From NCBI RefSeq assembly GCF_012295615.1, contig NZ_CP051183.1, positions 1,639,001-1,703,000 of the forward strand: a stretch of 64,000 bases of DNA. Reading direction: 5' to 3'. Positions 27,270-35,745 of the stretch are shown here, piece after piece; the stretch's first letter is position 1, and each line of letters begins with the position of its first letter. The notes under the pieces were generated by a model. That model did not search any database, had not been told where the DNA came from, and saw only the letters and a list, made by a program, of their open reading frames with translations. The position numbers were made by a program, and so were the translations under genes. The DNA comes from Bermanella marisrubri (lineage in GTDB: Bacteria > Pseudomonadota > Gammaproteobacteria > Pseudomonadales > Oceanobacteraceae).

Positions 27270-29015
27270 TTGGCGAACATAGATCGATCCAAACTGGCTT
27301 TTTCATTAGTAAGCATGATGAGCGGTTTAACACTAAGTACTGGATTGCAAGCTGTCGAATTTAACGTTGCAGGAATCGAAGGAAGTTTTAATAGTCAACT
27401 ATCCATAGGATCAAGCTGGCGTGTCGAAGATCCTAGTCAAGCATTGCTTGTTTCTGGCAATAATAATGATGGTAATGCAAACTTCGACAAAGATGATGCG
27501 TTCTCTCAGGTCTTTAAGGGAACTCATGATTTGCATTTGCGTGGCGATTATCACGGCATATTTGTGCGTGGAAAGTATTGGTATGACTTTGCCTTGGAAG
27601 AAGGAAAAGTATCTCAAGGTCATTCAGCAAATAACTTTGCTAGCGATGAAAAATTGAATGACGAGGGCTTTAACGAGTTATCTCAGTTTTCCGGCGCTGC
27701 GCTTATGGATGCATACGTTTACGGTATGTATGAGGTTGGTTATACGCCTATTGATGTGCGCATTGGTCGACAAGTTGTAAGTTGGGGTGAAAGTACATTT
27801 ATTTTAGGTGGTGTGAATTCAATCAACCCTGTTGACGTTAACGCGTTTCGTCGTCCAGGTGCTGAAATCAAAGAAGGTTTGTTACCAGTTAATATGGCTT
27901 ATACCAATATTGGTTTGACGCCCACGTTATCTTTGGAAGCATTTTACCAGTTAGAGTTTCAAGAGACCGTTATCCCAGGTTGTGGAACTTACTTTGCATT
28001 TAACGATTATGCACCTGAAGGGTGTGATGTTGTATTGCTAACCAATGAACAGACTGCGTCTTTGTCAGATGCACAAGTCTATGGTGCTGGATTATTTATT
28101 AATCGATACAGTGATGGTAAGCGTGAAGCTGAAGACGATGGTCAGTATGGTTTAGCTTTGCGTTACTATAGCGAAGCCCTCGGCGATACTGAGTTTGGTT
28201 TGTACCATATGAATATTCATAGCCGCTTACCGTTGATTAGTGGAATTAAAGCGACTGGATGGCAGAATGCTGTGGACGCAGGTGGTGCTAATGCAGCAAT
28301 CGCGAATAATAGCCCGAGTACTTTTTACTACGTTTCTTATCCAGAAGACATCCAATTAACCGGCTTGAGTTTTGCTACCAATGTTGGAGCAGTAGCGGTT
28401 TCTGGTGAGATCAGTCATAAACAAAATGTGCCACTACAGATCAATGCGAATATGCTGCTTACTGCTGGTTTAACGGGTTATTCTGATTCGTTGGCACTGA
28501 ATCAAGATGTAGCTCAAACAGCCGATGGTGCTGATTTTAAAGGTTACCGTTTGTTTGATGTGAGTCAGGCACAATTTACCATGGTGCAATTCTTCGATCG
28601 TATTTTAGGTGCTAGCCGCTATACCCTTATTGCTGAAGCGGGTTATACCTTTGTGCATGACCTTGACGAAAGTGATGAAGCGATTAAGTTCGGTCGTCCA
28701 GGTATTTTTAATGGCGAAGAAGGGTATGTTACTGAGGGATCTTGGGGTTATCGTTTACGTTTCGCGGGTAATTATCGAAACGTGTGGGGGGCAACTGTTA
28801 AACCGACTTTGGCATGGTCTCACGATGTGGAAGGTGTGGCGCCTCAACCCGGTGGTGCATTTGTTGAAGGTAATCAATCGCTAGGCTTGAGTGTCGATGC
28901 CAGCTTTGCAAGGTATTACAGTGTGGGTGTTGCTTTCACACAGTATATGGGCGGAGATTACAATATTTCGGAAGACAGAGACTTCGTATCAATCAGTGGT
29001 TCAGTGCAGTTCTAA
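27270..29015 (+). CDS. DUF1302 family outer-membrane-type protein
   Basis: A 581-residue exported protein. A signal peptide (about 1-28, ending LSTGLQAVEF) is followed by FNVAGIEGSFNSQLSIGSSWRVED, the standard DUF1302 opening. The rest is beta-rich with alternating aromatic residues, WGYRLRFAGNY, and ends in VSISGSVQF with a C-terminal Phe, as in outer-membrane beta barrels. DUF1302 proteins often accompany uptake of hydrophobic substrates. Start is TTG 27270 behind CGAGGAG. The 175-nt gap from the kinase leaves room for a separate promoter, which I could not fix. Confidence 0.85.
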   Translation: MANIDRSKLAFSLVSMMSGLTLSTGLQAVEFNVAGIEGSFNSQLSIGSSWRVEDPSQALLVSGNNNDGNANFDKDDAFSQVFKGTHDLHLRGDYHGIFVRGKYWYDFALEEGKVSQGHSANNFASDEKLNDEGFNELSQFSGAALMDAYVYGMYEVGYTPIDVRIGRQVVSWGESTFILGGVNSINPVDVNAFRRPGAEIKEGLLPVNMAYTNIGLTPTLSLEAFYQLEFQETVIPGCGTYFAFNDYAPEGCDVVLLTNEQTASLSDAQVYGAGLFINRYSDGKREAEDDGQYGLALRYYSEALGDTEFGLYHMNIHSRLPLISGIKATGWQNAVDAGGANAAIANNSPSTFYYVSYPEDIQLTGLSFATNVGAVAVSGEISHKQNVPLQINANMLLTAGLTGYSDSLALNQDVAQTADGADFKGYRLFDVSQAQFTMVQFFDRILGASRYTLIAEAGYTFVHDLDESDEAIKFGRPGIFNGEEGYVTEGSWGYRLRFAGNYRNVWGATVKPTLAWSHDVEGVAPQPGGAFVEGNQSLGLSVDASFARYYSVGVAFTQYMGGDYNISEDRDFVSISGSVQF

Positions 29016-29042
29016 TGGCTGATTGAACTGAATACTGATAGG

Positions 29043-29068
29043 AGGCGGCCGATCGGCCGCCTTTTTTT
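29043..29068 (+). terminator. Rho-independent terminator after the DUF1302 gene
   Basis: A perfect 20-bp GC-rich palindrome (AGGCGGCCGA and its complement, 29043-29062) followed by seven T. The T tract is on the + strand only, so it serves the DUF1302 gene and not the convergent hydroxylase. Confidence 0.95.
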
Positions 29069-29077
29069 GTTTTAATA

Positions 29078-30310
29078 TTAGTTGGTCTCTGCTTGCGATG
29101 TTGAGTGTGCTGATAGGCGCATGGTCGTATAGAGTGTAAAACAACTTGCAATTCCCGCTGTAAGGTTGATGAATTCAACCCAAGTAGGTATCTGTAATTG
29201 TGTTGTCATTGCAATAGCCACTAGAGAAAATTTTATAATCTCACAATAAAGACGCCATGGTTTGCGTTCCTGAACTAAGCCAAGGCTATACAAGCTAAAC
29301 AATAGGACGCCACCAAAAATAAAATGTGTTTGTATGGGTAGATTTGCGGCCAGGTTTAAAAATCCAAATACCCATAAAAAGTTAATTGCTAACTGCGTAA
29401 ATACATACCATTGCTCAGTTTTTGAAAGATTGGAATCATATTTTTCAATTTGCTCGTTGCTTTTTGTAATTGGGAATCGTTGTTCTACATCGTGTGGTCG
29501 GTAGCCAGTGCGTCGGAACCATAAAGTAAACTTATCGCTATAATTATTAGTATTCCATGCGTCTTTCATTAGTTGGGTAATAAAATGTAGGTTTCCCCAG
29601 ATAGGGTTCCAACTTTTTAATTGTGTGCTTATGCCGAATACAACTGGTTCGTTATTTAGCTCTGGTTGAAATGTATTAAATATACGATCCCATACTATAA
29701 AAACGCCGCCGTAATTACGATCCACATATATCTTATTTTTAGCGTGGTGCACTCTATGATTGCTCGGCGTAACAAAAATGGCCTCATACCAATTTGGCAT
29801 GCGTTTAATGGTTTGGGTATGTACCCAGAATTGATAGAGCAAGTTGAGCGCTGCGACACTGGCGAAAATCACGGGATCGATTCCTAAGAAAGCCAGAGGC
29901 ATATAAAAAACCCAGCCAACAATATTGGGTATGCTGGTTTGTCTTAAAGCCGTCGTGAGATTGTACTCTTCGCTAGAGTGATGGATGACGTGGCTTGCCC
30001 ATCCAATATTCATAGTATGGCCAAGTCGATGATTCCAGTAATAGCCAAGGTCGTAAACTATGAAAGCGAAAACCCATGTCCACAGAGTGTTTTCCCAGTG
30101 GTACAGCGCGAAGTGTTCATGTGCGTATATGTAAAAAGAAAATGGAATCGCGGCATACAATATGCGAGTGATCCGGCTGATCATTCCTAATGCAAGGGAG
30201 TTGGTAGAGTCGTTAAGCCGATATACGTCCAGTTGCTTGTATCGAGCCCAACCTAGTTCCAGCAGAATAAGGATTAGAAATCCGGGTATGGCCATTAGTA
30301 TGTAGTTCAT
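29078..30310 (-). CDS. fatty acid hydroxylase superfamily protein, alkylglycerol-monooxygenase-like
   Basis: A 410-residue polytopic membrane protein. Helices lie at about residues 3-21, 45-65, 76-92 and 130-165, with more in the C-terminal 80 residues. The diiron His clusters are HRLGH (94-98), HVIHH (107-111) and HRVHH (185-189). HHSSEEYNLTTALRQ, NLLYQFWVHT and NYGGVFIVWDRIFNTF closely resemble animal alkylglycerol monooxygenase (TMEM195) as I recall it, more than sterol desaturases. That enzyme cleaves the ether bond of alkylglycerols to a fatty aldehyde and glycerol. Its location beside an AGPS-like operon strengthens an ether-lipid role. Bacterial activity and cofactor are unproven. Confidence 0.85.
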   Translation of the reverse strand: MNYILMAIPGFLILILLELGWARYKQLDVYRLNDSTNSLALGMISRITRILYAAIPFSFYIYAHEHFALYHWENTLWTWVFAFIVYDLGYYWNHRLGHTMNIGWASHVIHHSSEEYNLTTALRQTSIPNIVGWVFYMPLAFLGIDPVIFASVAALNLLYQFWVHTQTIKRMPNWYEAIFVTPSNHRVHHAKNKIYVDRNYGGVFIVWDRIFNTFQPELNNEPVVFGISTQLKSWNPIWGNLHFITQLMKDAWNTNNYSDKFTLWFRRTGYRPHDVEQRFPITKSNEQIEKYDSNLSKTEQWYVFTQLAINFLWVFGFLNLAANLPIQTHFIFGGVLLFSLYSLGLVQERKPWRLYCEIIKFSLVAIAMTTQLQIPTWVEFINLTAGIASCFTLYTTMRLSAHSTSQAETN

Positions 30311-30426
30311 GGGGAGCCCTCATGATGCTTATTATTATAGTTCTATTTGAGCATATGAAGGGGTTTAAACAATGATGCTTTCGGCCAGTGTGTGACCTTG
30401 AATGCCTTTCGATTCTTGGCTTTTAT

Positions 30427-31308
30427 CTAGAAGAAAGGCTTCATGATGTATACGAAATAGCCAATGGTGCCCGCAAATACGAGTAGAAAAAATAGGGCAT
30501 ACCACATGAACTTGCGACCAGTGTCTCTTTGGTCTTCTGTAGAAACAATAAGGGGCTGTCCGCTTGCTTTATCCATGTAATTTATATCTTCCATGTTGAT
30601 TAAGTCTTGCTCCATGTTTTCTGCTTCAAGTTTCGCTGCAAGTCTCACTAGCTCCCATTCTTTGTCATCTAATTTACCGTCTTTGTTTCGATCAAATCGG
30701 GTTAAAAGATCGTCGTAATTTTCTTTCCAGCGACGAATTATGCTACCCATTGCGCCCTCACGAGAGTGGCCTTCAATTGGGCGCTTAGTGGTGAAGCTGC
30801 CTAGTGCATAAAGAGGGCTGCCCGGAGCGATAATGGTTTCTGTGTAGCGATAGTTTCCGAACTGTAAAAAGCTATCTTGACGGTCTACGCTCAGTGAAGT
30901 TGGGAAGGGGGAGTTGCCCATCCAGCTCGTGCGGATACCGCCGTATACTTTTGCATCCTTAAGCCGTATTAAGCATTGTCCTGTGGTGTCATCCAAAATC
31001 AATGGTCCTGGGTGGCGACTTGATGAGATAGTGCGCCAAGAGGTCGACTTGTCAGATTGCACCCGCTTCTCAATGCGATAGTCAAACCAGATGCATGGGC
31101 GCTGTGAAAGAGGAGAGGGGATAGGTGTGTGATCCTGCGAAGCAATGCCTTCTAATTCGACAAAGCCTTGGGCGGCTGAGCGTATCTTTGACGTTGGTGT
31201 GTCTTTGATGAGGCGGCCCAGCTTGAAAAAATGTGCAAAGAAATAGAGGCTGCCTAAAGCGATCACAACAATGATCGCAATGATTTGCCAGGGTTGACCA
31301 AGAATCAT
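30427..31308 (-). CDS. GIDE-domain membrane protein with an EF-hand-like loop
   Basis: A 293-residue protein with a transmembrane helix at each end (about 8-26 and 265-288). Between them, residues about 45-190 match the GIDE domain (PF12483) known from the eukaryotic MULAN ligase, including AQGFVELEGIA and YRYTETIIAPGSPLYALG. A calcium-loop motif DRNKDGKLDDKEW lies near residue 205. Start ATG 31308 is preceded by AAGG; an in-frame TTG at 31314 is less likely. It is transcribed after lemA, 8 nt from its stop; GIDE proteins are regular partners of LemA in bacteria. Function unknown. Confidence 0.85.
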   Translation of the reverse strand: MILGQPWQIIAIIVVIALGSLYFFAHFFKLGRLIKDTPTSKIRSAAQGFVELEGIASQDHTPIPSPLSQRPCIWFDYRIEKRVQSDKSTSWRTISSSRHPGPLILDDTTGQCLIRLKDAKVYGGIRTSWMGNSPFPTSLSVDRQDSFLQFGNYRYTETIIAPGSPLYALGSFTTKRPIEGHSREGAMGSIIRRWKENYDDLLTRFDRNKDGKLDDKEWELVRLAAKLEAENMEQDLINMEDINYMDKASGQPLIVSTEDQRDTGRKFMWYALFFLLVFAGTIGYFVYIMKPFF

Positions 31309-31316
31309 GAGCAACC

Positions 31317-31892
31317 TTACTGACTAAATAAGTCTTTTATATTTACATCTTTCTTTTCATGCTCTTCAAATTCAAGGAGATCTGCGCCTTTGAATTTAAA
31401 GAATCGAGCGACTAATACATCAGGAAACTGCTCTATACGTACATTGTTATTGTTGACAGCTTCGTTGTAAAACTCACGACGATCGGCAATGCTGTTTTCT
31501 AGTGCTGAAATGCGTTGTTGTAATTGCTGGAAGCTCTGGTTGCTTTGTAATTCTGGGTAGTTTTCAGCTAACGCAAATAATTGTCCAAGCCCACTGCGGA
31601 GTTGTGTCTCGGCGCGACCAAGCTCTTTAGCGCTTCCGTGTTGTTGCGCACTAGTAACTTGAGATCGAGCTTCAATTACTTGGCGAAGCGTCTCTTGCTC
31701 ATACTTCATGTACTGCTGGCATGTGGCAACTAGTTTAGGGAGCTCCTCGTTGCGCTGCTTTAGTAGTACGTCGATGTTCGACCACGCTTTTGCAACAGCA
31801 TGCTTAAGGTTGACTAGGCCATTATAGATAATGATGGCATAGACGAGCGCAACTGCGATGATTGAAATTGCAATGATTTGATCCGTAGACAT
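31317..31892 (-). CDS. lemA: LemA family protein
   Basis: A 191-residue protein with an N-terminal transmembrane helix (about 5-24) and a cytoplasmic or periplasmic helical bundle. YNGLVNLKHAVAKAWSNIDVLLKQR, YPELQSNQSFQQLQ, RREFYNEAVNNNN and EQFPDVLVARFF are LemA hallmarks. I start at ATG 31892 (MSTDQIIAIS), which gives the family's usual length; the open frame extends further but overlaps the upstream gene. Physiological role is unclear. It pairs with the GIDE protein downstream. Confidence 0.93.
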   Translation of the reverse strand: MSTDQIIAISIIAVALVYAIIIYNGLVNLKHAVAKAWSNIDVLLKQRNEELPKLVATCQQYMKYEQETLRQVIEARSQVTSAQQHGSAKELGRAETQLRSGLGQLFALAENYPELQSNQSFQQLQQRISALENSIADRREFYNEAVNNNNVRIEQFPDVLVARFFKFKGADLLEFEEHEKKDVNIKDLFSQ

Positions 31893-31971
31893 GGTGTACT
31901 TCCTAATGGCTTTGCTGAATCGTATCGTGGGTGTGAAAAAAAGCCAAGAGGTTTGAGAATGGATGGTGACG

Positions 31972-33189
31972 TTATTCAAGTTCTTTGGACTGACTGTCTG
32001 CCTCAATAAGTGCTACTTTATAAATCTCGGATAGCTCATCTACATTTAGCCCATATTGTTCCAGCTCCAAGCTGTTAATGTCATTCAATCTCCCTTCTTG
32101 AATGCGAATGCAAGTATTCAATGCCAGCCCCAGTGGTCCGTTTTTATTGAGGATAGCTTTTTCCATTTCTTGGGGGATACGTAGGCTTTTTAGGACTTCT
32201 AAGATAGGGCGGTCTAGAAATGCGTCCAGTAGTGAAAACAAACCTATGGTATAAAAATCAGAAGGAGAAAATTGTCCAATGCGTTGACCTATTTTCTCGC
32301 AAAACACAGCACGCTCAAGACAGCTTTGAATGAGGGCGTGAGGCTTGTCGTCGAGTGTCCCGAGAGCAACCAGTGAGGCCCATCGTTTCATGTGAGTCAT
32401 GCCGATTCGAGTAATGGCTTGCTGTATAGAGGTGCAGGCGGCCACACTCGCAAAAGCGGCTGAGTTAACCAGTCTCAGTAATTTATAACTCATTTGTGGG
32501 TCTTGGCTTATGGTCTTAGTCAGTTGTGTAACGTCAATTTCTGGGTCTTGTAATTCAGCGAGCATGCGCATGACGACGAGTTTGTTATCAGAAAGTGTTT
32601 TACCTTCTACTAACTGGGGGCGACTTAAAAAGTAGCCTTGAAATAGCTGAAAGCCCAAATTCCTGCAGAATTGATACATCTCATAGGTTTCTACTTTTTC
32701 TGCCAGTAAAACCAGTCCTCTGGGGACGAAGATCTCAGCGAATCTCTGAATTTGTTTTTGTGAAAGCGCTAATACATCAATCTTGACGATATCGACTAGA
32801 TGTAGCAAGGGGGCGCTATTGTTGTTGAGTATAAAGTCATCTAGTGCAAGTTTGGCACCCATGGATTTGGCGTGCTTGAGTGCATCAATGAGCTTGTTGT
32901 CTACCTCGATGTCTTCGAGAATTTCAATGACGTAATGTTTCGGGTCAAATGGTGGTAAGTCCATAATCAGGTTGCGCGTGAAATTGATGTAGGCTGGATG
33001 ATCTCCGCAGATAGTATCCAATCCGGCTTCACCAAACGCATTAAGAAGTACATGACTGGTGGCTTTGTCGCCACATTCAAATTCGGCATGATCCAAAGCT
33101 TTTGGTTGACGAAATAGCAACTCATAGGCGCTGACTTCCAAAGCTTGGTTGTAAATTGGTTGTCGTGCCAATAAGACGTTTTCCGCCAT
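31972..33189 (-). CDS. EAL-HDOD signalling protein (degenerate EAL)
   Basis: A 405-residue protein. An EAL-like domain (about 1-195) retains NFTRNL, LALDDF, VKIDVL, AEKVET and GYFLSRP, but the EAL signature reads YELLFR, so catalysis of c-di-GMP hydrolysis is doubtful. The HDOD domain (about 200-385) has LLRLVNSAAF, IQQAITRIGM and RWASLVALG. This architecture (YuxH/CdgJ type) is linked to motility control in Vibrio. The gene lies upstream of lemA and divergent from cheV, which fits a motility or chemotaxis role. Confidence 0.9.
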   Translation of the reverse strand: MAENVLLARQPIYNQALEVSAYELLFRQPKALDHAEFECGDKATSHVLLNAFGEAGLDTICGDHPAYINFTRNLIMDLPPFDPKHYVIEILEDIEVDNKLIDALKHAKSMGAKLALDDFILNNNSAPLLHLVDIVKIDVLALSQKQIQRFAEIFVPRGLVLLAEKVETYEMYQFCRNLGFQLFQGYFLSRPQLVEGKTLSDNKLVVMRMLAELQDPEIDVTQLTKTISQDPQMSYKLLRLVNSAAFASVAACTSIQQAITRIGMTHMKRWASLVALGTLDDKPHALIQSCLERAVFCEKIGQRIGQFSPSDFYTIGLFSLLDAFLDRPILEVLKSLRIPQEMEKAILNKNGPLGLALNTCIRIQEGRLNDINSLELEQYGLNVDELSEIYKVALIEADSQSKELE

Positions 33190-33308
33190 TGATCGTGATC
33201 CGTGAATAGATAAGAAGTACCTAAACTAAAGCTTAGTAGAAATATGGGTAATCCTGTAGCTTGGTCTACACTTTTAGGAAGAAGGGTTGTCCGTATAGAG
33301 GGATAGGT

Positions 33309-34247
33309 ATGTCAGGCATACTCACAAACGTTGATTCGCGCACCAAATTGGTGGGTCAAAACCGTCTTGAATTATTGTTGTTCTATTTCAAGGGGCGTAG
33401 TCAGTGGTTTGCAATCAATGTATTTAAAATCCAAGAGGTTTTGCGCATGGTTGCCTTGACTCATATTCCAGATGCCAATCCGGTGGTGAAGGGGGTAGCA
33501 CACTTGCGTGGGCGCACTGTTCCAGTGGTTGACCTGAGTGCGGCTATCGGTATGGGCAAGACCGAGATCAACGACGATACCACTATTATTGTCACGGAAT
33601 ATAATGGCACTGTTCAGGCCTTCATGGTTGCTGGGGTAGAACGTATCGTCAATATGAATTGGGAGGAGATTCAACCACCACCGAAAGGTGCTGGGCGAAG
33701 TCACTATTTGACCGCCATTACGAAAGTTGATGATAAGATTGTTGAAATCATTGATGTTGAGAAGGTGCTCGCAGAAATTGTTCCTTATGTTACCGATGTA
33801 TCAGAGGGTGCGGTTGACCTTGATGTTATGCAGCGAGCAGCTGAATCGGGTTTAAAAGTTTTGGCTGTTGATGATTCAGCTGTGGCGCGTAGTCAGATAC
33901 GTGAAACCTTGGGTAGCTTGGGTCTCACTGTTATTGAAGCGACTGATGGGCGCGAGGGATTAAACTTGCTTAAGCGAATGGCTTCTGAGGATGAGCCCAT
34001 TAATAGCCAGCTACTAATGCTTATTACAGATGCAGAAATGCCCAATATGGATGGCTATAAGTTGACCACTGAAGTTCGATCAGATCCGCGATTGAAGGAG
34101 TTATATGTTGTGTTGCATACGTCGCTCAGTGGTAATTTTAATGAGGCGATGGTTAAAAAAGTGGGCTGTAGTGCGTTCTTATCTAAGTTTCAGCCTGACG
34201 GTTTGGCGAAGGCTGTCGAGGTGCGTGCTAAGCAGTTGTTTGGTTAG
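33309..34247 (+). CDS. cheV: chemotaxis protein CheV
   Basis: A 312-residue adaptor with an N-terminal CheW-like domain (about 15-165; ELLLFYFKGRSQWFAINVFKI, HLRGRTVPVVDL) and a C-terminal receiver domain (about 180-310) with phospho-Asp241 in LITDAEMPNMDGYKL, plus VDDSAVAR and the conserved Lys in FLSKFQPD. CheV couples receptors to CheA and adapts the signal. Start ATG 33309 (MSGILTNVDSRTKLVGQNRL) fits the family; the frame opens 16 codons earlier without support. Confidence 0.95.
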   Translation: MSGILTNVDSRTKLVGQNRLELLLFYFKGRSQWFAINVFKIQEVLRMVALTHIPDANPVVKGVAHLRGRTVPVVDLSAAIGMGKTEINDDTTIIVTEYNGTVQAFMVAGVERIVNMNWEEIQPPPKGAGRSHYLTAITKVDDKIVEIIDVEKVLAEIVPYVTDVSEGAVDLDVMQRAAESGLKVLAVDDSAVARSQIRETLGSLGLTVIEATDGREGLNLLKRMASEDEPINSQLLMLITDAEMPNMDGYKLTTEVRSDPRLKELYVVLHTSLSGNFNEAMVKKVGCSAFLSKFQPDGLAKAVEVRAKQLFG

Positions 34248-34329
34248 CTAAAACTTTTTTGTAAGCCTGTGCCTTCTAGGTCAACTTCAGTAGAATGCTC
34301 ACAACACGTTTTGTTGTAGGCGCATTCTC

Positions 34330-35121
34330 ATGCATGTTCATGCTTTACACACCTATCCGATAAAGTCCTGCGCGGGCCTGACTCATCATCGACTCAATAT
34401 TGCCCAGCAAGGGCCTGAGTATGATCGAATGTTTATGTTGGTAGACGATGACGGTAAGTTTGTTACTCAGCGTAAACATTCGATTATGGCCCAGATTCAT
34501 GTCGATGTTCTCGATAATCAATTGCATTGTTGGTTTCAGGATCGGCATTGCGCAGTTCGTATAGATGATACTCAAGCTGATGGTGTCACCGCCCAAGTTT
34601 GGAAGGATGTAGTCGAGGCTCAAGTGTTTTCTTCTGAGATTAATGCTTGGTTTTCAGAAATTCTGGGTAAGTCTGTGCGTCTAGTGGTGCAATCGAAGAG
34701 TGCTTCTCGCTTTATTGATCCTGAATTCTCCTCCGACCAGAAAACGATTCGTTTTGCAGATGGTTTTCCTATCTTGCTTACCACGATGTCATCTCTTCAG
34801 TTTGTTAATCAAAATCTGGGTGCAGTGGTTGATATGCAGCGATTTCGGCCTAACCTGGTTATTGGCGGTTTGGATGAACCTTTTGCAGAGGATAATTGGC
34901 GTGTACTGTTAATCAATGGTATTGAATTCGAGGTGGTCAAGCCTTGTACGCGTTGTGTTATTCCGAGTATTGAACTTCAAACTTTAGAAAAACAGTCAAG
35001 AATTACCAAATTGCTGAAGCAATATCGAAAAACACCAGAAGGAATTATCTTTGGTCAGAATGTTATACATCGAGGGGTTGGACAGATAACTGTGGGGGAC
35101 GAGGTGGAAGTCTTAAAATAA
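34330..35121 (+). CDS. MOSC domain protein, YcbX/mARC-like
   Basis: A 263-residue protein with an N-terminal MOSC_N beta barrel (about 1-115; YPIKSCAGL, GPEYDRMFMLVDDDGKFVTQR) and a C-terminal MOSC domain (about 125-262; RFRPNLVIGGLDEPFAEDNW). The predicted molybdenum-ligand Cys is in KPCTRCVIPSI. YcbX-like proteins detoxify N-hydroxylated bases using Moco. A hairpin (AGAATG/CATTCT with inner ACAAC/GTTGT, 34292-34328) ends one base before the ATG. Its 3' end overlaps the convergent next gene by 9 nt. Confidence 0.92.
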   Translation: MHVHALHTYPIKSCAGLTHHRLNIAQQGPEYDRMFMLVDDDGKFVTQRKHSIMAQIHVDVLDNQLHCWFQDRHCAVRIDDTQADGVTAQVWKDVVEAQVFSSEINAWFSEILGKSVRLVVQSKSASRFIDPEFSSDQKTIRFADGFPILLTTMSSLQFVNQNLGAVVDMQRFRPNLVIGGLDEPFAEDNWRVLLINGIEFEVVKPCTRCVIPSIELQTLEKQSRITKLLKQYRKTPEGIIFGQNVIHRGVGQITVGDEVEVLK

Positions 35122-35709
35122 TTCAATCTCGTCGTCTGTATCATCTCCTGTTTCTTTTTTATCGAAATGATGACGATAGATTTGTAACGCTTCTTCAATA
35201 GATTCGCCGCGAAGAATATGCTCAAACATCAGGCGTTCTGCCTCCATGGTGTAAGAGTTTTTAATGTGTTCTTGCAGTGCCTGCCAGTGAGTCGGCTCTT
35301 CAATATGCTTGGGATCACTAATAAGTGCCCCAAGTTTATCTAGGCTATCGCAAACATGAGCAAGTCGTTGGCTGATGCGATCATAAAACTGGAAGGCAGT
35401 AACACTTTTTTCTGCGTGTTTGCTGAGTTCTTGGGTCGCTTTTCTAACTGTTTCTTTGTAGGTTTCAAGATTGTCGGTTGTGATGCTAGCAGTGGCTTTG
35501 TCGATATTTTCGATATAACCAGTCATTCGTGAGAAGGCATCACTCAGGGTGCTTACGCTTTGTTCTCCGTCCTTCATTGACGTCTCTACTTGCGCTACAG
35601 CAAGCGCAAGCATTGTTATCGTCTCTTGTATTTGGCACCAGTTAAAATCTGGATTGTGGGTTGTAGAGCCATGCTGGGTTATGTGGTACTGCTTGCCCTG
35701 TGATGCCAT
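35113..35709 (-). CDS. hypothetical helical protein with CheZ-like motif
   Basis: A 198-residue, mostly helical acidic protein that I do not recognise by name. Residues about 28-130 predict a long coiled-coil bundle, with SVTAFQFYDRISQRLAHVCDSLDKL, which recalls the QD-type phosphatase helix of CheZ and related chemotaxis proteins. The C-terminus is acidic (DDTDDEIELF), reminiscent of a peptide tail that docks to a partner, as CheZ's does to CheY. Proximity to cheV supports a chemotaxis link, but this is inference. It is transcribed toward the MOSC gene and away from slt's promoter side. Confidence 0.65.
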   Translation of the reverse strand: MASQGKQYHITQHGSTTHNPDFNWCQIQETITMLALAVAQVETSMKDGEQSVSTLSDAFSRMTGYIENIDKATASITTDNLETYKETVRKATQELSKHAEKSVTAFQFYDRISQRLAHVCDSLDKLGALISDPKHIEEPTHWQALQEHIKNSYTMEAERLMFEHILRGESIEEALQIYRHHFDKKETGDDTDDEIELF

Positions 35710-35745
35710 GGTAACGTCCTTCTTGAAGCTACCACATAAGCATAG

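Noticed and set aside
34292-34328. Hairpin before the MOSC gene as a molybdenum-cofactor riboswitch
   Set aside because: It is only about 37 nt, far smaller than the Moco motif, and has no second domain; I mention it only under the gene.
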